DNA of 58,342 bases from Thiothrix sp. (GTDB lineage Bacteria; Pseudomonadota; Gammaproteobacteria; Thiotrichales; Thiotrichaceae), in contig JAGRJD010000068.1 of assembly GCA_020442915.1 (NCBI GenBank), positions 1 to 58,342 of the forward strand. Direction: 5' to 3'. Positions within the stretch are counted from its first letter, which is position 1, and each line of letters begins with the position of its first letter. The notes beneath the pieces were generated by a model. That model searched no databases and had not been told where the DNA came from. It saw nothing but the letters and a program-made list of their open reading frames with translations. Both the position numbers and the translations under genes were made by a program. Below are positions 7,773 to 14,860 of the stretch, in pieces.

Positions 7773-8774
7773 ATGAGTTTGATGGGTACACTGGGCAAGG
7801 TTGCCATGGGTGTTATGGTGGCTAAGGGCGTAGGCAGCCTGATGGGCGGAAAGTCCGGTCAGAGCGGCGGTGGCAGTGTGCTGGGCGGCCTGCTCGGCAG
7901 TCTGGCCGGTGGTGGTTCCTCCTCAGCCGGTGGTCTGGGCGGCCTGCTCGGCAGCCTGGCCGGTGGCAGTTCCTCCTCAGCCGGTGGTCTGGGTGGCCTG
8001 CTCGGCAGCCTGGCCGGTGGCGGTGGTTCCTCCTCAGCCGGTGGCTTGGGCGGTATGCTCGGCAGCCTGCTGGGAGGAGGCTCCGGCAGTCGCTCCGGTG
8101 GCGGCATGGGCGATCTGGGCAGCCTGCTGGGTGGTGGGAGTGCCGGTCGTGGTGCTTCCGGTGGCAGTATGAGTGATGTGCTTGGCAGTTTGCTCGGTGG
8201 TGGCGGTAATACCGCTGCCGGCAGTGGTGGCATGGGTGACCTGATGGGCAGCCTGGGCGGCCTGCTGGGCGGGGCCGCCGGTACCGGCAACAGTGGTCTG
8301 GGGGGGATGCTGGACTCACTGGGGGGCGGTGCCCAGACCAGCCCCGGCAGCAACAGCAGTTTCGGTGAGCTGTTCAACAGTGCCTTGCAGGGCAAAGAAC
8401 CCCAGAAGATTGACCCGACTGACGAGCGGAAGGCTGAGCTGATGCTGAAGGCCATGATCAATGCCGCCAAGTCGGATGGTCGTCTGGATGAGGCCGAGAA
8501 GCGTCGTCTGACCGAGAACATGACCGAGCTTTCTCCCCAGGAGCGCGAGTTTGTCCAGCGGGAACTCCAGGGACCGGTGGACCTGAAGGGGCTGATCAGC
8601 AGCGTGCCCAAGGGTATGGAGCAGCAGGTGTATTTCATGTCCCTGCTCGGCATTGATCTGGATACCCAGGAAGAGGCCCAGTATCTGGACCAGCTCGCTC
8701 GCGGGCTCGGGCTGTCAGCAGATCAGGTCAACCAGATTCATGACCAGCTGAACGTCCCGCATCTTTACAGCTGA
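7773..8774 (+). CDS. YebE/DUF533-like protein with glycine-rich tandem repeats
   Basis: A 333-residue protein in two parts. Residues about 1-200 are low-complexity Gly/Ser/Leu sequence built on the pattern LGGLLGSLAGG, with three nearly exact copies early on and more degenerate copies after. From about residue 213 (DPTDERKAELMLKAM) to the end is a helical DUF533 domain, related to the TerB fold, with INAAKSDGRLDEAEKRRL as its signature. E. coli YebE has a similar C-terminal domain and a much shorter N-terminus. The hydrophobic LLGSL segments could associate with membrane. Function of the family is unknown; envelope stress links are reported for YebE. GGAGG precedes the ATG. Confidence 0.85.
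   Translation: MSLMGTLGKVAMGVMVAKGVGSLMGGKSGQSGGGSVLGGLLGSLAGGGSSSAGGLGGLLGSLAGGSSSSAGGLGGLLGSLAGGGGSSSAGGLGGMLGSLLGGGSGSRSGGGMGDLGSLLGGGSAGRGASGGSMSDVLGSLLGGGGNTAAGSGGMGDLMGSLGGLLGGAAGTGNSGLGGMLDSLGGGAQTSPGSNSSFGELFNSALQGKEPQKIDPTDERKAELMLKAMINAAKSDGRLDEAEKRRLTENMTELSPQEREFVQRELQGPVDLKGLISSVPKGMEQQVYFMSLLGIDLDTQEEAQYLDQLARGLGLSADQVNQIHDQLNVPHLYS
7881..8045 (+). repeat. Tandem repeat of 54/54/57 nt coding Gly-Leu-Ser units
   Basis: Three adjacent units start at 7881, 7935 and 7989, each beginning CTGGG(C/T)GGCCTGCTCGGCAG and ending near CTCCTCAGCCGGTGG. The third unit carries one extra codon. The high nucleotide identity points to recent duplication by slippage or unequal recombination, so copy number may vary between strains. 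The array stays in frame in the DUF533 gene. A more divergent fourth copy begins at 8046. Confidence 0.85.
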
Positions 8775-8837
8775 GGGACCCGTAATCTGAGAGCTATCCT
8801 GCGTGAACCTGCATGCCTGCGCAGGCCTTCGGGTAAC

Positions 8838-8867
8838 AGCCTGTACCACTGACCGGTGGTACAGGCT
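8838..8867. terminator. Bidirectional hairpin terminator between convergent genes
   Basis: AGCCTGTACCAC (8838-8849) and GTGGTACAGGCT (8856-8867) form a perfect 12-bp stem with a six-base loop. It sits in the 114-bp gap between the DUF533 gene and the convergent GMC oxidoreductase. There is no good U-run on either side, so termination may be weak or Rho-assisted. Confidence 0.65.
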
Positions 8868-8888
8868 CCGGGGCAGGGGCTGGCAGGT

Positions 8889-10505
8889 TCAGGTTGTCGC
8901 CAGAATCAGGTCCGCCGCCTTTTCCGCAATCATGACCGTGGGCGCGTGGGTATTGCCCGAAACCATCGCGGGCATGATCGAAGCATCCGCCACCCGCAGG
9001 CCTTCCACACCATAAACCCGCAGTTTTGCATCCACGACCGCCAGTTCATCCGTGCCCATGCGGCAGGTACCGACCGGATGATAGAGGGTCTGGCCGATGC
9101 GGCGTACAGCCTCCAGCAGTTCGGCGTCGCTCCGGCAAGCGGCTCCCGGCACCTGCTCGGCCTCAATGCAGGGTGCCAGTGCCGGTGCTGCCACGATGCG
9201 CCGGGCCACCCGGATGCCGTCCACAAGCACCTGGCGGTCCTCGGCATGTGCAAGGTAGTTGGGCGCGATCAGCGGATGATCCAGCGGATTGCTGCTGCGG
9301 ATGTGGATCTGGCCCCGGCTGTGGGGACGCAACTGGCAGGCCGAGACGGTAAAGGCCGAAAACGGATGCACACCCCGACCCGGATGGCCGGAAGACAGGG
9401 GCAGGAAATGAAACTGGAGGTCGGGGCGCTCCAGCTCCGGGCGCGAGCGCGTGAAAATGGTGACCTGACTGGCCGCCAGTGTCAGGGGACCGGTGCGGTA
9501 CAGGGCATATTCCAGCCCGGCCCGCAGGCGTCCGGACCAGTGCCCGAGTTCGTCGTTCAGGGTCGGCAGGCTGGTCCTGTACACCAGCCGGACCTGCAGG
9601 TGGTCCTGCAGATTCCGGCCCACACCGGGCAGTTCCTGCACCAGCCGGATGGCGTGTGTACGCAGCAGGGCACGGTCGGCGATCCCGGACAGCTGCAGCA
9701 GCTGGGGCGAGCCGATGGCGCCGGCACACAGGATGACTTCATGCCGGGCCAGGCTCTGGTGCCGCCGGCCACGGTGCAGGTATTCCACCCCGGTGGCACG
9801 CCTGCCCCAGAACAGAACCCGACAGGTGTGGGCGCGGGTGATGACGCGCAGGTTGGGACGGCTCAGGGCCGGATACAGGAAGGCGCGGGCAGCACTCCAG
9901 CGCCGCCCGCGCCGCAGGTTGTACTGGAAATAGGCCACACCTTCCTGGGACACGCCGTTGTAGTCCAGATTGAGCGGAATGCCGGTTTCGTTGGCAGCCT
10001 TGATGAAACGTTCGGTGATCGGGCGCTCCAGCGCAAGGTCAGAGACCGTGAGCGGGCCGCCACTGCCATGGTAGTCATCCGCGCCGCGTTGCCGGTCTTC
10101 GGAGCGCCGGAAGTAGGGCAGGACATCATCATAGCCCCAGCCCTCGTTACCGAGTGCTTCCCAGTGTTCGTAGTCTTCGCGCTGCCCGCGGACATACAGC
10201 AGGGCATTCAGGGAGCTGGAGCCGCCCAGCACCTTGCCACGCGGCCATGGCAGGCGGCGCCCGTTCAGGCCCGGCTCCGCTTCGGTGCGGTAGCACCAGT
10301 CCAGGGAGGGGTTGTGCATGGTTCTGAAGTACCCGCCCGGAATGTGGATCCAGGGATGATGGTCCGGACCGCCGGCCTCCAGCAGCAGCACCCGGTGTTC
10401 CGGGTTGGCCGACAGGCGGTTGGCCAGAACGCAGCCCGCTGATCCGGCACCGATGATGATGTAGTCGTAGCTGTCCTTGCCGTCCTTGTTACGCGATGGG
10501 CGCAT
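8889..10505 (-). CDS. GMC-family FAD-dependent oxidoreductase (choline dehydrogenase-like)
   Basis: A 538-residue flavoprotein. The N-terminus has the ADP-binding motif YIIIGAGSAGCVLANRLS. GMC signature 1 follows (KVLGGSSSLNALLYVRG, then the EDYEHW region), and GAIGSPQLLQLSGIA is signature 2. The catalytic pair appears as His in LYHPVGTCRMG and Asn in MVSGNTHAPTVMIAEKAA at the C-terminus. These enzymes oxidise alcohols such as choline or alkan-1-ols. No betaine aldehyde dehydrogenase or BetI regulator is adjacent, so a generic alcohol dehydrogenase is as likely as BetA. I place the start at ATG 10505, after an AGGA site and directly before the FAD motif; an upstream in-frame ATG (10592) adds an unconserved extension. 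Possibly monocistronic. Confidence 0.9.
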   Translation of the reverse strand: MRPSRNKDGKDSYDYIIIGAGSAGCVLANRLSANPEHRVLLLEAGGPDHHPWIHIPGGYFRTMHNPSLDWCYRTEAEPGLNGRRLPWPRGKVLGGSSSLNALLYVRGQREDYEHWEALGNEGWGYDDVLPYFRRSEDRQRGADDYHGSGGPLTVSDLALERPITERFIKAANETGIPLNLDYNGVSQEGVAYFQYNLRRGRRWSAARAFLYPALSRPNLRVITRAHTCRVLFWGRRATGVEYLHRGRRHQSLARHEVILCAGAIGSPQLLQLSGIADRALLRTHAIRLVQELPGVGRNLQDHLQVRLVYRTSLPTLNDELGHWSGRLRAGLEYALYRTGPLTLAASQVTIFTRSRPELERPDLQFHFLPLSSGHPGRGVHPFSAFTVSACQLRPHSRGQIHIRSSNPLDHPLIAPNYLAHAEDRQVLVDGIRVARRIVAAPALAPCIEAEQVPGAACRSDAELLEAVRRIGQTLYHPVGTCRMGTDELAVVDAKLRVYGVEGLRVADASIMPAMVSGNTHAPTVMIAEKAADLILATT

Positions 10506-10738
10506 GGATTTCTTCCTGAAAACGGGGTGGTTGCCAAGCATAAGGGATTTGAGCGGGTGCCACAATTTCGGACCGGCTCCGTCCGGGGGCAAAATCGGGG
10601 GTTTTGGGCGCGGGGGCTGGCTTTTGTTGCGGAAACAACGTTAAGATGCGGTTGTTGCACCGCAAAATACGGGTCCGGACTGTTGACTGGTTGTGTGCCA
10701 GCCGGGCCTTCCTTGACTGGAACCGGAGGAGACCGTTA

Positions 10739-11554
10739 GTGGGAGAGAGTGCCAAAAAGCCGCGCGTGACCGTGACCCGGCTGCGCAACATGAAACAGAG
10801 TGGCGAGAAGATTGCCATGTTGACCGGGTATGATGCCAGTTTTGCCCGGATACTGGACCGGAACGGAGTTGATGTCATCCTGATTGGTGACTCACTCGGT
10901 ATGGTGATCCAGGGGCGGGAAACCACCATTCCGGTAACCATGGACGAGATGGTCTATCACACCCGGGCTGTGGCTGCCGGTGTGATGGAACGGGCATTGA
11001 CGCTGGCCGATCTGCCGTTCATGAGTTATACCTCACCGGAAATGGCCCTGCGCAACTGTGCCCGCCTGATGCAGGAGGGCAATGCACAGATGGTCAAGCT
11101 GGAAGGTGGTGCTCCCCAGGTGGAAACCGTGCGCCAGCTGACTCACCACGGGGTGCCGGTGTGCGCGCATCTGGGGCTGCAGCCGCAGTCGGTGCACAAA
11201 CTCGGGGGCTACAAGGTGCAGGGCCGGGATGAGGCAGCGGCCCGGCGCATGCTGGATGACTGCCTGATGCTGCAGGATGCCGGGGCTGACATGCTGCTGC
11301 TGGAGTGCGTGCCGGTGGCGCTGGCTGAGCGCATTACCGGCAGTGTCGAGATTCCGGTGATCGGTATCGGTGCCGGGCGCGGCTGTGACGGACAGGTGCT
11401 GGTGCTGCATGACATGCTGGGCATTTCGCCACGGGCCCCGAGTTTTTCCATGGATTTTCTGCAGGATACCGGTACCATCCCCAAGGCCGTTCAGGCTTAT
11501 GTGGAGGCCGTCAAGAACCAGTCTTTCCCGACCGATGCCCATTGTTTTGTCTGA
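10739..11554 (+). CDS. panB: 3-methyl-2-oxobutanoate hydroxymethyltransferase (pantothenate synthesis)
   Basis: A 271-residue cytoplasmic enzyme that makes ketopantoate from 2-oxoisovalerate and methylene-tetrahydrofolate, the first committed step to pantothenate and CoA. Visible are MLTGYDASFARILD, VILIGDSLGMVIQG (metal-binding Asp), LADLPFMSY, MVKLEGG and the GIGAGRGCDGQVLVLHDMLG block, all characteristic of PanB. I choose GTG 10739 as start: GGAGGAGA lies seven bases before it and the length equals the family norm. An ATG far upstream would add 45 unconserved residues. panC follows after 10 bp, so the two are an operon. It is divergent from the GMC gene. Confidence 0.96.
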   Translation: MGESAKKPRVTVTRLRNMKQSGEKIAMLTGYDASFARILDRNGVDVILIGDSLGMVIQGRETTIPVTMDEMVYHTRAVAAGVMERALTLADLPFMSYTSPEMALRNCARLMQEGNAQMVKLEGGAPQVETVRQLTHHGVPVCAHLGLQPQSVHKLGGYKVQGRDEAAARRMLDDCLMLQDAGADMLLLECVPVALAERITGSVEIPVIGIGAGRGCDGQVLVLHDMLGISPRAPSFSMDFLQDTGTIPKAVQAYVEAVKNQSFPTDAHCFV

Positions 11555-11564
11555 AGGAGCCTGC

Positions 11565-12455
11565 ATGGAAATCATTCGCGATATTGCTGACCTGCATCAC
11601 ACCACCCGTGCCTGGCGCAAGGCCGGCGAAACCATTGCCTTTGTACCGACCATGGGCAACCTGCATCCGGGGCATTATGCCCTGGTGGAGCAGGCGCATG
11701 CGCTGGGCAGCAAGGTGGTGGTCTCGATCTTTGTCAATCCGGCCCAGTTTGACCGGGCTGCGGACCTGGAAGCCTATCCACGCACTCTGGATGCCGATTG
11801 TGCCCAGCTGGCGCAGCTCAAGGTTGATGTGGTGTTTGTGCCCACGGCTGCCGACATTTATCCCACCGGCTTTCTGCGTACCCGGGTGGAAGTACCGGGG
11901 ATCAGTGATGTCCTGGAGGGGGAATACCGTCCGGGCCATTTCACCGGTGTGGCCACCATCGTCTGCAAGCTTTTCAACATGGTGGAGCCGGATGTGGCTG
12001 TGTTTGGCGAGAAGGATTTTCAGCAGCTGATGGTGGTACGCCAGATGGTGCAGGACCTGGATATTCCGGTACGCATTCATGGTGTGCAGGCGGTGCGTGA
12101 GGCCGACGGCTTGGCGCGCAGTTCACGTAACGGTTATCTGAGTGCGGATGAACGGGCCATTGCGCCGAAGTTGCACCGGATTCTGCTGGATACGGCAACC
12201 CGTCTCAAGGCCATGCAGCCGGAGGCCGGCGCTGGCTATACCGACGACCGTCTGAACAGGCTGCAGCAGGCCATGATGCAGCAGCTGGCGGAGGCCGGGT
12301 TCCGGCCTGAGTATCTGGAAATCCGGCGGGCACAGGATCTGCAGCTCCCCACCGCCGGAGATCAGGAGCTGGTAATTCTGGTTTCAGCCTGGCTGGGTAA
12401 AGCCCGCCTGATCGACAATGTGCAGGTCTTTCTGGCCACAGGCGAGGTTATCTGA
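11565..12455 (+). CDS. panC: Pantoate--beta-alanine ligase
   Basis: A 296-residue ATP-dependent ligase joining pantoate and beta-alanine into pantothenate. FVPTMGNLHPGHYALV contains the HxGH nucleotide-binding motif. VVVSIFVNPAQFD, YRPGHFTGVATIVCKLFN, FGEKDFQQLMVVRQMV and the KMSKS-like region RSSRNGYLS are all typical. The true start is ATG 11565, 10 bp after panB with GGAG before it. The slightly long linker around residue 200 is within family range. Ketopantoate reductase and PanD are not in the window. Function is certain at family level. Confidence 0.96.
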   Translation: MEIIRDIADLHHTTRAWRKAGETIAFVPTMGNLHPGHYALVEQAHALGSKVVVSIFVNPAQFDRAADLEAYPRTLDADCAQLAQLKVDVVFVPTAADIYPTGFLRTRVEVPGISDVLEGEYRPGHFTGVATIVCKLFNMVEPDVAVFGEKDFQQLMVVRQMVQDLDIPVRIHGVQAVREADGLARSSRNGYLSADERAIAPKLHRILLDTATRLKAMQPEAGAGYTDDRLNRLQQAMMQQLAEAGFRPEYLEIRRAQDLQLPTAGDQELVILVSAWLGKARLIDNVQVFLATGEVI

Positions 12456-12545
12456 AGGGAAGGGGTGGCAGTAATCGGGGGGAGTCAATAATCGCCGGCA
12501 AGTGGCTGCAGAAAATTAAATCGGGTTAATCTTTAAAAAACCGAG

Positions 12546-12596
12546 CTGCAAACACTGGCGCTTTCTTGTTATGATTGTTCCGTCCAGTGTTTGCAG
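12546..12596. repeat. Perfect 13-bp inverted repeat with 25-bp spacer
   Basis: CTGCAAACACTGG (12546-12558) is matched exactly by CCAGTGTTTGCAG (12584-12596). The spacer is AT-rich and includes TTATGAT. It could be a stem of a noncoding RNA, a recombinase or regulator site, or the end of a small mobile repeat. No flanking gene explains it, and I do not see another copy in the window. Confidence 0.7.
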
Positions 12597-12908
12597 GCCA
12601 AAGCGGATTATTGTTATTATTCGCCCTTGAAACTTGGCAGAAATTGCCCTTTAGCCCAGATCAAAAGAACGTTTTTCCCAAGGCCGGTCTGCAGTGAATG
12701 GCGGTTCAACAGTCCGGTCTTATATCTCACTTCCCTGCATCGTTGTTGTTGTCTTGACGACGGGTGTCATCTCCACGCAGGCTAGATTAGTGGGGCGGCC
12801 CTGAATTCGGCCTGAATTTTGCCACGCTGGTTTTCCTGCCCTTCCGTTTTTTCCATCTGTTTTTTGCCCGGAACTTGTACCCACAGCAGCCTTGAGCGCT
12901 GATGCAGA

Positions 12909-12949
12909 CCCTGCCCCGTTCCGTCCCTGCAGGAGGGAGCGGGGCAGGG
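12909..12949. terminator. GC-rich hairpin downstream of the MacB-like gene
   Basis: CCCTGCCCCG (12909-12918) pairs with CGGGGCAGGG (12940-12949), with further partial pairing inward. It lies 5 bp after the end of the minus-strand exporter operon. No U-run follows on the minus strand, so it may act with Rho or as an mRNA 3' stabiliser. Confidence 0.6.
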
Positions 12950-12953
12950 GGGA

Positions 12954-14162
12954 TTACTCGTGCCGCAAGGCTTCGATCGGATCCAGGCGGGCGGCCCGCT
13001 TGGCCGGCATGTAGCCGAACAGGATACCGATGCCGGCCGAGAACACGAACGACAGCAGGTTGATGGTCGGGTTGAAGGTGAACGGTACCTGCATCAGTTT
13101 TGCCAGCAGCACCGAGGCACCCGTGGCCAGAATGATGCCGATCAGGCCGCCCAGGGCCGCCAGCATCACGGCCTCAATCAGAAACTGCAGCAGCACCTCG
13201 CGCTCCAGTGCGCCGATGGCAAGCCGGATGCCGATTTCACGTGTGCGTTCCGTGACCGACACCAGCATGATGTTCATGATACCGATGCCACCGACCAGCA
13301 GGCTGACCGAAGCCACTGCACCCAGCAGCATGGTCAGCACCTGGGTGGTACCGGACAGGGCATCTGCGATCTGGCGCGTATCCAGCACGTTGAAATTGTC
13401 ATCCGCACCCGGCCCCAGCCGGCGGCGCTCACGCAGCAGGGTGGTCAGCTGCTCCTGAACCCGGCTGATGTTATCTGCATTGGCCACCGAAATCTGGATA
13501 TTGGAAATATCGCGGCTGCCCAGCAGGCGGCGCTGTACCGCCCTGAGCGGCATGATCACGCTGTCGTCCTGATCCCGGCCCATGCCCGACTGGCCCTTGG
13601 CCTTCAGTACCCCGATCACCTGACAGCTGAAATTTTTCACGCGCAGGTTTTCGCCCAGTGGTGAGCTGCTGCCGTAGAGTTCCTTCTGGATCGTGGCCCC
13701 GAGTACACAGACGGTCTGTCCGGCGTTTTCCTCCTCCGGGGTGAACAGGCGGCCTTCGGCCAGGGCCCAGTTGCCGGCGGTGAAGTAATCCAGGTTGCTG
13801 CCGGTCACGGAGGTGGACCAGTTGTTGGTACCGGCCACCACGGTGGCATTGCGGCTTACCTGAGGTGCCACGGCGGCCAGACCGCTGATCTGCTGGCGGA
13901 TGGCTTTGACATCCTCCAGCTTGAACTGGGGTGCACCGCCACCGCCCGGTCCGAACATGCGCTGGCCCGGACGCACCTGCAGCAGGTTGCTGCCCAGGGA
14001 CGAGACCTGATCCTTGATGGCCTGGGTGGCCCCGTTGCCGAGTGTGACCATGGTGATGACGGCACCGACCCCGATCACGATACCGAGAATGGTGAGAAAG
14101 GAGCGCAGCAGGTTGCGACGGATTTCACGCAGGGCCAGCAGCAGGCTGTTCCAGAACATCAT
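12954..14162 (-). CDS. MacB-like ABC transporter permease (FtsX domain)
   Basis: A 402-residue inner-membrane protein with the MacB/FtsX topology. One membrane helix lies near residues 20-45 (RSFLTILGIVIGVGAVITMV). A large periplasmic MacB_PCD domain follows to about residue 270, then three C-terminal helices containing GGIGIMNIMLVSVTERTREIG, written here as its core MNIMLVSVTERTREIGIR. In E. coli MacB the ATPase is fused; here it is a separate gene overlapping by 4 bp. It moves no substrate through the membrane itself but works mechanically on an adaptor/outer-membrane channel, exporting macrolides, lipopeptides or similar in known systems. It is the last gene of a four-gene operon with the outer-membrane factor, the adaptor and the ATPase. 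Confidence 0.93.
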   Translation of the reverse strand: MMFWNSLLLALREIRRNLLRSFLTILGIVIGVGAVITMVTLGNGATQAIKDQVSSLGSNLLQVRPGQRMFGPGGGGAPQFKLEDVKAIRQQISGLAAVAPQVSRNATVVAGTNNWSTSVTGSNLDYFTAGNWALAEGRLFTPEEENAGQTVCVLGATIQKELYGSSSPLGENLRVKNFSCQVIGVLKAKGQSGMGRDQDDSVIMPLRAVQRRLLGSRDISNIQISVANADNISRVQEQLTTLLRERRRLGPGADDNFNVLDTRQIADALSGTTQVLTMLLGAVASVSLLVGGIGIMNIMLVSVTERTREIGIRLAIGALEREVLLQFLIEAVMLAALGGLIGIILATGASVLLAKLMQVPFTFNPTINLLSFVFSAGIGILFGYMPAKRAARLDPIEALRHE

Positions 14163-14860
14163 GATGCCAGCTCCCGCAGGCGTTCATCCTGCTCCACCTG
14201 TCCATCGCGGAAATGGATCACACGTTTGGCATATTCGGCCATGTCGGGCTCGTGAGTGACCATCAGTACGGTAATGCCCTGATCGCGGTTGAGGCTGTTC
14301 AGCAGCTCCATGATTTCATGGCTGCGCTGGGAGTCGAGGTTGCCGGTCGGCTCATCCGCCAGCAGCAGGGTCGGACGGGTGGCGATGGCACGGGCAATGG
14401 CTACGCGCTGCTGCTGGCCGCCCGACAGTTCAGCGGAAGTATGATGTTCCCAGCCGCCAAGACCTACCTGTTGCAGGGCCTGTCGGGCTGCCGTGGCCCG
14501 TCTGCCGGCGCTTTCGCCCCGGTATAGCAGGGGCAGTTCGACATTTTCCTGGGCCGTGGTACGGGACAGCAGGTTGAAGCCCTGAAAGACAAAGCCGAGG
14601 TAATGACGCCGCAGCAAGGCGCGTTGGTTGCGGTCCAGCCGTTCCACATGGGTGCCGTGAAACAGGTATTCACCACCACTGGGAACATCCAGACAGCCGA
14701 TAATGTTCATGCTGGTGGATTTGCCCGAGCCACTCGGCCCCATGACTGCGACAAAATCACCTTCCTCAATGCAGAGGTCCACCCCGCGCAGGGCCTGGAA
14801 ACGGGCCTGTCCCTGGCCGTAGCTCTTGGTGATGCCGTGAAACTCAATCAGGGCGCTCAT
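14159..14860 (-). CDS. MacB/LolD-type ABC transporter ATP-binding protein
   Basis: A 233-residue ATPase. The Walker A motif is GPSGSGKST near residue 40, the Q-loop lies in [10 protein letters not shown], the signature is [15 protein letters not shown], and Walker B is [12 protein letters not shown]. The H-loop is [15 protein letters not shown]. The [12 protein letters not shown] wording is typical of the LolD/MacB/FtsE subfamily that powers mechanotransmission rather than transport proper. It overlaps both neighbours by 4 bp, so the three proteins are translationally coupled. It is the motor for the permease encoded just downstream. Physiological substrate unknown. Confidence 0.94.
   Translation of the reverse strand: MSALIEFHGITKSYGQGQARFQALRGVDLCIEEGDFVAVMGPSGSGKSTSMNIIGCLDVPSGGEYLFHGTHVERLDRNQRALLRRHYLGFVFQGFNLLSRTTAQENVELPLLYRGESAGRRATAARQALQQVGLGGWEHHTSAELSGGQQQRVAIARAIATRPTLLLADEPTGNLDSQRSHEIMELLNSLNRDQGITVLMVTHEPDMAEYAKRVIHFRDGQVEQDERLRELAS

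Larger units (their letters stand above)
12456..12953. other. Gene-free stretch between panC and the MacB-like operon
   Basis: About 500 bp between convergent transcription units. It contains the long inverted repeat at 12546-12596 and the strong GC hairpin at 12909-12949. Between them I see no convincing protein-coding frame: a 64-codon frame at 12591-12785 starts inside the inverted repeat, has no ribosome site and resembles nothing. The AT-rich segment 12515-12545 could hold a promoter for a small RNA, but I cannot assign one. Confidence 0.6.

Noticed and set aside
8856..10442. Open frame of 528 codons opposite the GMC oxidoreductase
   Set aside because: The minus strand carries all GMC motifs; the plus frame is a high-GC shadow.
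12591..12785. 64-codon frame in the gene-free stretch after panC
   Set aside because: It starts inside the inverted repeat, has no ribosome site and its Cys/Leu-rich product resembles nothing.
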